Part shown: piece after piece, positions 26,777 through 35,299 of the stretch | Numbering within the stretch: the first letter of the stretch is position 1 | Layout: every line of letters starts with the position of its first letter | From: an uncultured Acidimicrobiales bacterium | GTDB taxonomy: Bacteria; Actinomycetota; Acidimicrobiia; Acidimicrobiales; SHLQ01 | Assembly (NCBI GenBank): GCA_938023735.1 | Contig: CALJDK010000036.1 | Coordinates: forward strand, 1-64,000 | Direction: 5' to 3' | DNA length: 64,000 nucleotides | Notes under the pieces: generated by a model | What the model saw: only the letters and a program-made list of their open reading frames with translations | Databases searched by the model: none | What the model was told of the DNA's origin: nothing | Translations under genes and position numbers: made by a program

Positions 26777-28783
26777 ATGATTGCTTCCTCCCGCGGACTT
26801 CGTCTGCTTGCTGTTCTCGCCGTAATCGCCTCGATCTTGGCCATCGTTTCGGTGACATCCGATCAACGGTCGGCAGAGTCAGCCCCAGCGTTACCGATCT
26901 ACGACACTGCGTGGGATCTCCCCTTCTGGGCCAACGAGGGTGAAGCAGCTACCTACCTCGACCATCTCCAGAACGCTGGCTACACCGGTGTCTGGTTGTC
27001 GCTGTTCAACCACACCGGCGGCGGCATGACTGCCACCAGCCCCGGCGCGGGCCACCCAACCGCCAGCCTGAACGAAGGCCAGTTCCAACTCAACGACGGC
27101 TACGCCGCCCACATGACCAAGATCCTCGACATGGCCCACGCACGCGGCCTCAAGGTCGGTCTGGTTCCAATCTGGGGTGTGTTCTACCTCAACGATCTCC
27201 GCCAAGGTTGCAGCAACGGCGGGGGCGGCGGCAGCGGCGCCGGACCCCTCAAGAGCTGGAACTCGTACTGGCTCGGACAGCAGATCGCCCGCAAATTCGC
27301 CAGCCATCCGGCCATCCAAAGCTGGGTTCTAGGCGGCGACAACTTCTGTGGTTGGGAAGACGTGAACATCTGGCGCAACCTTGCTGCCGGTCTCGAAGCC
27401 GAAGGCGCATGGCAGCCAATGACCTACCACACTGCCGGTCTGCAATCCCGCCAACTCCAGTTCGCCAACGAAGGCTGGGTCGACTTCCTCTCGCCCCAAA
27501 CCGGGCACTGCATCACCGCCGGTGAAGCCGAAGCCGCCCTTCGACGGGTAAAAAATGCCACCAACAAACCGGTCTGGGCCGCCGAGATGCGCTACGAAGC
27601 CGCCGAACCCGACTGGCCAATCTGTCCCGCTCACGGACCAGGGAACCCACCGGACGCCGCCGACATCACCGCCGACGTGCAAGCAGCTCGACGAGTCGGA
27701 GTTGCAGCCATCATGTTCGGCAACAACGAACGCTGGCAGTGGGCCAGCGGCGGTGCGCTCGGCAGCCGCGGCGGCGGCACCGCCAAGGTCTTCTCCACCT
27801 TCTGGTCACCCGGCGAACGGGCGTTCCTGGCCGCAACCGGCGGTGGGACGCCACAAACAACCGTGCCGCCCACCACTCCTCCCCCAGCACCAACGGCGCC
27901 GCCATCGACCCAACCACCACAGGGTGACGCCACCACCGTCGTCATCTACGCCGCTGGCCAAACCGGATCCGAACGGCTTCGGCTTCACATTGGTGAGCGA
28001 GTGATCTCGGACTTCGACGTTCGGGTCACCATTGCGTCGAACAACCTTCAGCGGTTCGAATACATCGTGGCTGGCAACGTCACCCCCGGACAGGTGCGGG
28101 TGAACTTCATCAACGACTTCCGCAATGCCGACGGATCGTTCGACCGCAACCTCAAGATCCCGGGCATCGAGCTCAACGGCAACTACTACGCCACCACCAA
28201 CCCGGCCGTGTACTCCGAGGGCGGCTACACCATCGACAGCGGATGTCAGCCGGGCAACAAACGAACCGACCATCTCGCCTGCACCGGCTTCTTCCAGTTC
28301 GCCGATGTTGCGCCCGATATAAACCCGAACGACACAACCCCGACGTCACCTCCAGCTACACAACCTCCCGCCACACAACCTCCAGCCACCCAGCCTCCGG
28401 CTTCGCAGACCGACTCGATCGTTCACATCTACGCCGCTGGCCAAACCGGCGACGAGATCATGGACCTTCGTATCGACGGTAGGACCGTTGCCACCTGGAA
28501 TGTGGGCGGCGACATCTTTGCCCCCCGGTATCAGGAGTTCACCTACCGCCACGACGGGCAGCTATCGCCGTCGCAGATCCGAGTGCGCTTCCTCAACGAT
28601 CTCTGGGCACCGCCCATTGACCGCAACCTTCGCGTCGACCGCATCATGGTCGACGGTGTGACCTACCAGACCGAAGATCCGGGCGTTCGGTCAAAGGGCA
28701 GCTGGAATCCTCGCAACGGTTGCAACACCGGTGAGAAGCAAAGCGAAACCCTTCACTGCGAGGGCTGGTTTCAGTTCAACTAA
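26777..28783 (+). CDS. Secreted DUF4038/apiosidase-like glycoside hydrolase with two CBM60-like carbohydrate-binding modules
   Basis: Signal peptide; 'SWVLGGDNFCGWEDVNIWRNLAAGL', 'MTYHTAGLQSRQLQFANEGWVDFLSPQTGH', 'KPVWAAEMRYE'; two 'IYAAGQTGxExxxLxI' modules joined by Pro/Thr linkers. Confidence 0.78.
   Translation: MIASSRGLRLLAVLAVIASILAIVSVTSDQRSAESAPALPIYDTAWDLPFWANEGEAATYLDHLQNAGYTGVWLSLFNHTGGGMTATSPGAGHPTASLNEGQFQLNDGYAAHMTKILDMAHARGLKVGLVPIWGVFYLNDLRQGCSNGGGGGSGAGPLKSWNSYWLGQQIARKFASHPAIQSWVLGGDNFCGWEDVNIWRNLAAGLEAEGAWQPMTYHTAGLQSRQLQFANEGWVDFLSPQTGHCITAGEAEAALRRVKNATNKPVWAAEMRYEAAEPDWPICPAHGPGNPPDAADITADVQAARRVGVAAIMFGNNERWQWASGGALGSRGGGTAKVFSTFWSPGERAFLAATGGGTPQTTVPPTTPPPAPTAPPSTQPPQGDATTVVIYAAGQTGSERLRLHIGERVISDFDVRVTIASNNLQRFEYIVAGNVTPGQVRVNFINDFRNADGSFDRNLKIPGIELNGNYYATTNPAVYSEGGYTIDSGCQPGNKRTDHLACTGFFQFADVAPDINPNDTTPTSPPATQPPATQPPATQPPASQTDSIVHIYAAGQTGDEIMDLRIDGRTVATWNVGGDIFAPRYQEFTYRHDGQLSPSQIRVRFLNDLWAPPIDRNLRVDRIMVDGVTYQTEDPGVRSKGSWNPRNGCNTGEKQSETLHCEGWFQFN
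27925..28317 (+). repeat. Copy 1 of duplicated CBM60-like module
   Basis: DATTVVIYAAGQTGSERLRLHIGERVISDF...RVNFINDF...DRNLKIPGIELNG...CTGFFQF; shares ATCTACGCCGCTGGCCAAACCGG with copy 2. Confidence 0.8.
28410..28780 (+). repeat. Copy 2 of duplicated CBM60-like module
   Basis: DSIVHIYAAGQTGDEIMDLRIDGRTVATW...RVRFLNDLWAPPIDRNLRVDRIMVDG...CEGWFQF. Confidence 0.8.
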
Positions 28784-28812
28784 CGGCGATCTGAAGAGCG
28801 GCTTTTAGCCCC

Positions 28813-29142
28813 TTAGCAAGACTCAGCGTCGGCTGGCCGATGTAGCACCGCTCCACTGATGGCAATGGTAAGCCCATCATCGGTGGCCGTGGCCTGACCG
28901 TCGGCAATGAGGCTGTAGGTCTGCGTTTCGGTGGGCGGCCACAGCAGCACCACGCTTGGCCGTTCGGCCACGGCGGCTCGGGTTCCCTTCCCTGCCGGAC
29001 ACGTCGCCACCCCGTCGGCAATCGCTACCAATTGATGGGTGACGTGCGACGTGCCGTCGGACTTGGTGGTTATCACGAAGGCAGCGGGCCCGTACTCGGC
29101 GGCTTTGTCGGCAAGTTCTTCGGGGCTTACGCGAACACTCAT
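28813..29142 (-). CDS. Pyridoxamine 5'-phosphate oxidase-like protein
   Basis: 109-aa split-barrel-like: 'AAFVITTKSDGTSHVTHQLVAIADGVATCPAGKGTRAAVAERPSVVLLWPP'. Overlaps ilvE by 4 nt. Confidence 0.7.
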   Translation of the reverse strand: MSVRVSPEELADKAAEYGPAAFVITTKSDGTSHVTHQLVAIADGVATCPAGKGTRAAVAERPSVVLLWPPTETQTYSLIADGQATATDDGLTIAISGAVLHRPADAESC

Positions 29143-30152
29143 ACTGGCAACATCCAGCCGTGGGTGTCGTCGGAGGTTCCAGCATGAATCGACGTCAGCG
29201 CTTCGCGCAGCTTCAACGTGTTGGGGCCTGGCTGGCCATCGCCTACCTGGACCTTGTGTCCATCGGCAATCAGCGAGCCGACCGGGGCAACCACCGCCGC
29301 TGTACCCGACAAGAACACCTCACCGCTTTCGCTCCAGGCCAACAACTCTTCGACCGAGATCGAGCGTTCCTCGATGGCATAACCAAGCTCGTTGGCCAGG
29401 GTCAGGAGCGACGCTCGGGTCACACCGTGCAGAAACGACTCGTCGAGGTTACGAGTGATCAGCGTCTTGTCGTCGACAAGGAAGAAGTTGGATGCGCCGG
29501 TCTCGGTGATATCGCCATCTGTGGCAAAGAGCACCTGGTCGGCCACGTGGTCACGTTTCGCATCGAGGGTTACGCCCAGCGCCATCACATAGTTGGCGCC
29601 CGACTTCACCATGCCGAACTGGGGCGTGGTGCGAGGAGTACTGCTTTCGATCAGCAGGGTGAGGGGCCGAATGCCACCGGCAAAGTAATCGCCGACCGGG
29701 CTGTTGAGAATGTAGAGAAGTGTGGACTTGCTGGGGGTGGCTGCGGCACCGATGTTGGGTTCGGTACCGATGAGCGTGGGCCGGATATAGAGCGAGCCGG
29801 GGGCATCGGGGCAGTCCGCCACGTTCGAGGCGACCGCATCGATCACCATCTGGCGGATCAGCTCGGCGTCGGGAACACCCAGATAGAGCTTGGCGATACT
29901 TTGACGGAACCGGGCAACGTGGTCGTCGAGGCGAAATATTGCAACACCTCCGTCGGGCTGACGGTGAGCTTTGAGCCCTTCGAAACAGGTCGACCCGTAG
30001 TGCAGCGCGTGAGTCGCTGGCGAAAGGACGAGGTCACGCAAGGGTTCGACCGACCCGCCGTAGCTGTAGTCATCTCCATCGCCAACCGCAATGGTGAAGT
30101 TCTCGCTAAAGAGCGTGCCAAACGGTTCGGAGAAAGGATCGCGTGAAGCCAT
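29139..30152 (-). CDS. ilvE: Branched-chain amino acid aminotransferase
   Basis: Start at MASRDPFSEPFG (30152). 'LHYGSTCFEGLKAHRQPDGGVAIFRLDDHVARF', 'YIRPTLIGTEPNIG', 'SGANYVMALG', 'ETGASNFFLV'. Confidence 0.93.
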   Translation of the reverse strand: MASRDPFSEPFGTLFSENFTIAVGDGDDYSYGGSVEPLRDLVLSPATHALHYGSTCFEGLKAHRQPDGGVAIFRLDDHVARFRQSIAKLYLGVPDAELIRQMVIDAVASNVADCPDAPGSLYIRPTLIGTEPNIGAAATPSKSTLLYILNSPVGDYFAGGIRPLTLLIESSTPRTTPQFGMVKSGANYVMALGVTLDAKRDHVADQVLFATDGDITETGASNFFLVDDKTLITRNLDESFLHGVTRASLLTLANELGYAIEERSISVEELLAWSESGEVFLSGTAAVVAPVGSLIADGHKVQVGDGQPGPNTLKLREALTSIHAGTSDDTHGWMLPV

Positions 30153-30228
30153 AACCGCAGACTTTACCCATGTCGCCGCCACGGGATCCCTATTTAGCCC
30201 CGCAGAAGGCCCGCAGGGCGAGATTCGC

Positions 30229-30870
30229 TCAGACGATCTTGCGTTTTGCGGCCCACGTGGTGAGCTGATGCCGATTGGAAAGTTGCAGCTTTCGGAGCAC
30301 CGCCGACGCATGGGTTTCGACGGTCTTTACCGAAATGTCGAGCTTGGCCGCCACCTCTTTGTAGGCGTAACCGCGAGCGAGCAGTCGCATGACCTCGCGC
30401 TCGCGATTGGTGAGCTGATCGAGCTCGGGGTCGACCGGCGTCGGCTCGGAGGTGGCAAACGCGTCAAGAACAAAGCCGGCGAGTCGAGGCGAGAACACCG
30501 CATCGCCTTCGGCAACCCGCACGATGGCCGAAGCCAACTCGTCGCCGTTAATGGTCTTGGTGACATAGCCACGGGCACCGGCCCGCACCACGCCGATGAC
30601 ATCTTCGGCGGCATCGCTCACCGATAGGGCCAGAAACTTTGCCTCGTTACCTTCGGCCGCCACCTGGGTGATGACCGAACCGCCCGTGCCGCTGGGAAGG
30701 TGCACGTCGAGAAGCACCACATCGGGGTTCGTATCGAGAATCACGTCGACGGCCTCGGCAATATCGCCGGCCTCGCCAACAACATGCACTGCATCGCCAA
30801 GCGACGTGCGCACGCCCGAACGTACCAACTCGTGATCGTCGACAATCACGACTCTTGGTTGCCAACTCAT
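30229..30870 (-). CDS. NarL/LuxR-family response regulator (LiaR-like context)
   Basis: Start at MSWQPRVVIVDDHELVRSG (30870). Receiver 'DVVLLDVHLPSGTGG'; LuxR HTH 'LTNREREVMRLLARGYAYKEVAAKLDISVKTVETHASAVLRKL'. Confidence 0.93.
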   Translation of the reverse strand: MSWQPRVVIVDDHELVRSGVRTSLGDAVHVVGEAGDIAEAVDVILDTNPDVVLLDVHLPSGTGGSVITQVAAEGNEAKFLALSVSDAAEDVIGVVRAGARGYVTKTINGDELASAIVRVAEGDAVFSPRLAGFVLDAFATSEPTPVDPELDQLTNREREVMRLLARGYAYKEVAAKLDISVKTVETHASAVLRKLQLSNRHQLTTWAAKRKIV

Positions 30871-32090
30871 GATGCGGCCTTTCGTTGTGCCGGAAGAATT
30901 AGGTAGACCTCGGCGCCTTCGCCCGGCGCTGAGGTGATGGTGGACTCGCCACCGATACGTTTCATCCGACGAACGATGGAGTCGCGGATACCTCGCCGAT
31001 CCTTCCCGATCAGCCCGGGATCGAACCCAGCGCCGCGATCGCGTACCCAAACCTCGACTTGGCCTTCATCGCCTTCGACAAACACCGAGATCTGGGACGA
31101 GCCGGAGAACTTCGACGCGTTCACCATGGCTTCTCGTGCCGCTTTGGCCAGGGTGACTACCGAATCGTCGACTGGAACGTCGCCGACCACCACCAGCTCG
31201 ATGGGCACCCGGTGGCGCTCTTCGACATCGGATACTGCCGACTCGAACAACGTGACCAGATCAACATCGGTATGCACAAAGGACTCGGGCCGGGCATACA
31301 GCCATGACCGCAGCTCTCGCTCCTGCCGGCGAGCCAGACTTGCCGCCTCGAACGGATCGTCGGTGCGCTGAATAAGCGCCAAGGTCTGAAGCACGGAGTC
31401 GTGAAGGTGCGCAGCAAGATCGGCGCGCTCATCAGCTCGAACCCGTTTTCGACGCTCGTCGGCAAGATCGGTCAGCAACACATAGATCCAGGGCCCAAAC
31501 ACCAACGCCAAACCGCCCACGACGAACAGCACAACAAAAAGGCTTCCACCCAAGGTCGAGAGCGACATTTCGGTGAGCAATGCCGACCCGATACCACCGG
31601 CAACAATGAGTCCGCCGGCAATAATGCGCAGCGTTCCATACCGGCTGTCGCCCTGCATCGCAGAGGAGAACTGCCCCCGACGGCCATCGCCGAGCTGCCA
31701 CGACACCACTCCGAAACCAGCCGACACCAGAAGCACCGGCCAGATGTACTCATCGACAATGAGCGAGCTGTCGGTTCGGCCCAGAAGTACAACAAGGCCC
31801 CAAACCAACAGCGCAAGGCCAAGGACCTTCGAATTTTCGGTCGGCCAATCGTCGGCCATCTCAACCGGTTCGGTGGACCGCATGAGGAGAAAAGCGCCAA
31901 CATAGAAAATGACACCAACACCGGTGAGCGCCAGCGTCACAAATGCCAGTCGCACCAGGGTGGTCTCGAGGAAGAACCGGCGGGCTAATCCGGCAGACAC
32001 TCCAGTGAGTAGACCATCGGCAGCACGAGCGGGCCGACCGAAACGGTGCGGACTCGCAGAGAACTGAAGTGACGGGTTGGTGTCGGTCAT
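30867..32090 (-). CDS. Sensor histidine kinase with N-terminal PspC domain
   Basis: Start at MTDTNPSLQ (32090). PspC 'RAADGLLTGVSAGLARRFFLETTLVRLAFVTLAL'; 'DLAAHLHDSVLQTLALIQR'; HATPase 'VWVRDRGAGFDPGLIGKDRRGIRDSI'. ATGA overlap with the RR. Confidence 0.92.
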   Translation of the reverse strand: MTDTNPSLQFSASPHRFGRPARAADGLLTGVSAGLARRFFLETTLVRLAFVTLALTGVGVIFYVGAFLLMRSTEPVEMADDWPTENSKVLGLALLVWGLVVLLGRTDSSLIVDEYIWPVLLVSAGFGVVSWQLGDGRRGQFSSAMQGDSRYGTLRIIAGGLIVAGGIGSALLTEMSLSTLGGSLFVVLFVVGGLALVFGPWIYVLLTDLADERRKRVRADERADLAAHLHDSVLQTLALIQRTDDPFEAASLARRQERELRSWLYARPESFVHTDVDLVTLFESAVSDVEERHRVPIELVVVGDVPVDDSVVTLAKAAREAMVNASKFSGSSQISVFVEGDEGQVEVWVRDRGAGFDPGLIGKDRRGIRDSIVRRMKRIGGESTITSAPGEGAEVYLILPAQRKAAS

Positions 32091-32139
32091 ACTTCTTTCA
32101 TGATCGCATGTCGCGACCCCCAAACACTACGGGGTGTTT

Positions 32140-32178
32140 CCCTGAGGACCCTGAGACCATCTCAGGGATGATTCAGGG
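32140..32178. promoter_or_regulatory. Cluster of four CCCTGAG-type half sites in the divergent pspC/HK-RR promoter region
   Basis: CCCTGAG 32140-32146, CCCTGAG 32149-32155, CTCAGGG 32161-32167, TTCAGGG 32172-32178. Confidence 0.65.
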
Positions 32179-32223
32179 TTGTCCCCGATACCGGCACCGC
32201 CCGCATTCCTCGATGCTTAAGTC

Positions 32224-33540
32224 ATGCAGGAAGCAACCATGAACCCACCAAACTCCAATCCACCGCCGCCCCCGGCACCGGCGCCGAAGATCCTTCGGCG
32301 CCCAACCCACGGGCGCAAGCTCGCCGGCGTGGCGCAATCGATTGCCGACTACCTGGTGATCGACGCCACCATCGTTCGAATCCTCTTTGTGATCTGTGGA
32401 TTCCTCGGCGGCAGTGGAGTCATCCTCTACCTGGCCGGAGCAATCCTCATTCCGTCCGAGGATGGCGCGGGCGCAAACTTCACCACGATCGACAGCATCA
32501 AGCGTGATCGAAGCACCGCCACCATCATTGGCCTCATCGTCGCAGCCGTTGGCAGCATCGTGTTGTTGGGCGAGCTGAGCGACAGCGATCTGATCGCTCC
32601 TCTCCTTCTGGTAGCGGTAGGTTGCGGCCTCCTTCTCTGGAAGTCCGACGGCACAACGGGAGTCTCCGGCGGAACGGGCAACGCAACCGTGGCCGCACCG
32701 CCGTCGCCCGGGGTTCCCGGCGACACCGCAGCCAAACAGCAGGTCAGCGGCTACGAACCGCCGCCGGTTCCCACCTCGATGAACGCATTCGGCGCCGCGC
32801 AGGAGCAGCCCTACGGCGCCGACGCAACCGAACCAATCCCGCCGGCCCCTCGGGTTGGCTCCGATGGCGACGTGCCGTGGGTACCACCACAGGCAACCCA
32901 ACCAACACCGCCGCCATCGCAACCCAAGCCCAAACGACCCAAGTCGCGTCTGCCATGGCTCGCACTTGCCGGACTCATGATGTTCTTCGGCATCGCCATC
33001 GTGCTCAACGAGTCGGGCGCACTCAATGTTGATGCCGACCGCACCATCGCCTGGGGTCTCGCCGGCGTCGGCGGCGTCCTTGCCTACAGCGCCTTCTTCG
33101 GCCGGGCCCGTTCGCTCATCTTTGTCGGACTCCTCATGCTGCCCATCATGTTCGCGGCCGGTGAAACTGTCGATGGGTTCAACATCAACTTTGAGACCAC
33201 TCGGGTTCAGGTTGATGGCCTCAATATCTCCGAGGTTCGTGGACGAACGAATGAGACCGGAGTCGGATCGGTCGAATACGACCTTCGAGAGCTCGACCTC
33301 GACGGCGGGACCGAAACCATCGACATCGAACATGGGGTCGGCGAAGTACTCGTGCGAGTACCAGACGACGTCGAACTCGACATCGACGCAAGCGCCGGAG
33401 TCGGCGACGTCGACATCCTCGGGCGGCAGGCCGGCGGACCGGGTGCTGAAATGAGCTACGGCAGCGGTTCAGGGAACTCAAACGGAAAGCTGATCCTCGA
33501 CATCGAGATCGGCATAGGAGAAATCAAGGTAACGAAATGA
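32224..33540 (+). CDS. PspC-domain membrane protein with LiaF-like C-terminal region
   Basis: 'RRPTHGRKLAGVAQSIADYLVIDATIVRILFVICGFLGGSGVILYLAGAILIPSED', TM helices, C-terminal beta-rich 'IDIEHGVGEVLVRVPDDVELDIDASAGVGDVDILG'. Start 32224 or 32239. Confidence 0.88.
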   Translation: MQEATMNPPNSNPPPPPAPAPKILRRPTHGRKLAGVAQSIADYLVIDATIVRILFVICGFLGGSGVILYLAGAILIPSEDGAGANFTTIDSIKRDRSTATIIGLIVAAVGSIVLLGELSDSDLIAPLLLVAVGCGLLLWKSDGTTGVSGGTGNATVAAPPSPGVPGDTAAKQQVSGYEPPPVPTSMNAFGAAQEQPYGADATEPIPPAPRVGSDGDVPWVPPQATQPTPPPSQPKPKRPKSRLPWLALAGLMMFFGIAIVLNESGALNVDADRTIAWGLAGVGGVLAYSAFFGRARSLIFVGLLMLPIMFAAGETVDGFNINFETTRVQVDGLNISEVRGRTNETGVGSVEYDLRELDLDGGTETIDIEHGVGEVLVRVPDDVELDIDASAGVGDVDILGRQAGGPGAEMSYGSGSGNSNGKLILDIEIGIGEIKVTK

Positions 33541-33914
33541 ACTCACTCAACATCACCAAGCACCCCATTGACCGAACTGCACTGATTGCGGGAATCATGT
33601 TTACCTTTGCCGGACTTGCCTACCTTGTTGACGACCACGGAATTATCAATGTCACCGAAGGGGCCGTGGCGGGCACCGTGGTCATCGTGATCGGCCTGGT
33701 GCTACTGCTCGCAGCGGTCATCGACAGCCCTGACGTTCCACAGCTCGCCACCGAGGCGCCAGCCGATATAACCGATGGTCTGTTCGGTTCCTCGACCGAA
33801 ACCGACATCACCGACAACGCCGACTTCAGCTGGGCAACCAACGCCCCCGCAGCACCGGCAGCACCGGCCCTGTTCAACGAAAGCGCCGAGTTCACCCCCG
33901 ACGAAGCCGAATAA
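33537..33914 (+). CDS. Small membrane protein coupled to PspC gene
   Basis: 125 aa, two TM helices, ATGA overlap with the preceding gene, acidic C-terminus. Confidence 0.78.
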   Translation: MNSLNITKHPIDRTALIAGIMFTFAGLAYLVDDHGIINVTEGAVAGTVVIVIGLVLLLAAVIDSPDVPQLATEAPADITDGLFGSSTETDITDNADFSWATNAPAAPAAPALFNESAEFTPDEAE

Positions 33915-33918
33915 CCAG

Positions 33919-33949
33919 CGCGACACAGGTGTCAGACACGAGTGTCGCG
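33919..33949. promoter_or_regulatory. 31-nt nested palindrome (GACAC/GTGTC array) between pspC operon and mshC
   Basis: CGCGACAC-AG-GTGTC-A-GACAC-GA-GTGTCGCG, near-perfect dyad. Confidence 0.7.
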
Positions 33950-34002
33950 GTTTGGTCGACATCCGTGTGGGCATTGAACCGCACTTCCGAGGCTGCCGGA
34001 AT

Positions 34003-34020
34003 CGTGAACTCGCGTTCACG
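34003..34020. promoter_or_regulatory. LexA-like palindrome CGTGAAC-TCGC-GTTCACG upstream of mshC
   Basis: Perfect 7-bp arms with a GAAC-N4-GTTC core, 18 bp before the mshC GTG. Confidence 0.5.
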
Positions 34021-34038
34021 GACCGGTAGCCTCGGCGC

Positions 34039-35241
34039 GTGCAGCTGTACGACACCACCGCTCAAGCCATCGTCGCATTCGAACCAGGACCGATCGCCCG
34101 AATCTACGTGTGTGGCATTACGCCGTATGACTCGACCCATCTCGGGCATGCGATGACCTACCTAACGATCGATCTCATCGTCCGCCGACTCGAAGATCTC
34201 GGCCACGAGGTTCAGATGGTCCGCAACGTCACCGATGTCGACGATTCGATTCTTCCGAAGGCTCGAGAGCTGGGTATCGACTTTCTCGAACTGGCCGACC
34301 GCGAGATGAAACGGTTCCACGGCGACCTCGAGGCCCTCGAAGCCCGACCTGCGTTCGCCGAACCTCGCGCCACCGAATCCATCGACGCCATGATCGAGCT
34401 GATCTCGGCGCTCGACGCGAACGGCCAGATCTACACGGTTGAGGGCATCACCTACTTCGACGTGTCCACGTTCCCCGACTTCGGGAAGTTGTCGCATTAC
34501 TCCCCCGAGCAGATGGTGGAGTTTGCGCGCGAACGTGGTGGCACTCCCGACGATCCCCGCCAGAAAAACCCGCTCGACTTTATCTTGTGGCAACCATCGG
34601 CCGACGACGAACCATCGTGGGATTCGCCCTGGGGCGCCGGCCGACCCGGCTGGCACATCGAGTGTTCGGCCATGTCGTGGGCACAGTTCGGCCAACCACT
34701 CGACCTGCATGCCGGCGGCGACGACCTCATCTTCCCGCACCACGAGTGCGAGATCGCCCAGAGCGAAAGCGCCTATGGGGCACCATTCGCTCGCCACTGG
34801 CTTCACGGCGGCATGGTTGCCTACGAGGGAACCAAGATGTCGAAATCGCTCGGCAACCTCGTTTTCGTGAGCGAACTTCGCGAGAACCACGACCCTCGGG
34901 CCATTCGGTTGGCGCTTCTAGCCCACCACTACCGGGCCGGTTTCGAGTGGTTCGACAACTTCATCGACGATGGTGACGAACGGCTAGCCCGACTCCTTGG
35001 TGCCGTCGATTCAACCGGTGGGCCCGATCCAGCACCGTTCCTCGAACGGGTTCGGGCTGCAATCGATAACGATCTCGACACTGCCACCGCTCGCGACGTG
35101 CTCGACGAGTTGGCCATGGCCATCCTCGCCGACGACTCATCCGACGACAGCGCTTCCAACGACGAGGCATCAGACGACGCCGCTCCGGCTGCTGGTCTTG
35201 TGAAAGCGGCAGGCATTCTCGGCATCAATCTGGCGAAGTAA
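34039..35241 (+). CDS. mshC: Cysteine:1D-myo-inosityl 2-amino-2-deoxy-alpha-D-glucopyranoside ligase (mycothiol biosynthesis)
   Basis: CysRS-like fold with MshC-type 'IYVCGITPYDSTHLGHAMTYLTIDLIVRRL', 'RNVTDVDDSILPKA', '[15 protein letters not shown]'. GTG start. Adjacent to a full CysS. Confidence 0.9.
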   Translation: MQLYDTTAQAIVAFEPGPIARIYVCGITPYDSTHLGHAMTYLTIDLIVRRLEDLGHEVQMVRNVTDVDDSILPKARELGIDFLELADREMKRFHGDLEALEARPAFAEPRATESIDAMIELISALDANGQIYTVEGITYFDVSTFPDFGKLSHYSPEQMVEFARERGGTPDDPRQKNPLDFILWQPSADDEPSWDSPWGAGRPGWHIECSAMSWAQFGQPLDLHAGGDDLIFPHHECEIAQSESAYGAPFARHWLHGGMVAYEGTKMSKSLGNLVFVSELRENHDPRAIRLALLAHHYRAGFEWFDNFIDDGDERLARLLGAVDSTGGPDPAPFLERVRAAIDNDLDTATARDVLDELAMAILADDSSDDSASNDEASDDAAPAAGLVKAAGILGINLAK

Positions 35242-35299
35242 CCCCCAACGCTCGCGTAAAGCTGGGCCGGGTTGCCCGCTCCGGCTCTATCCTGATCGG

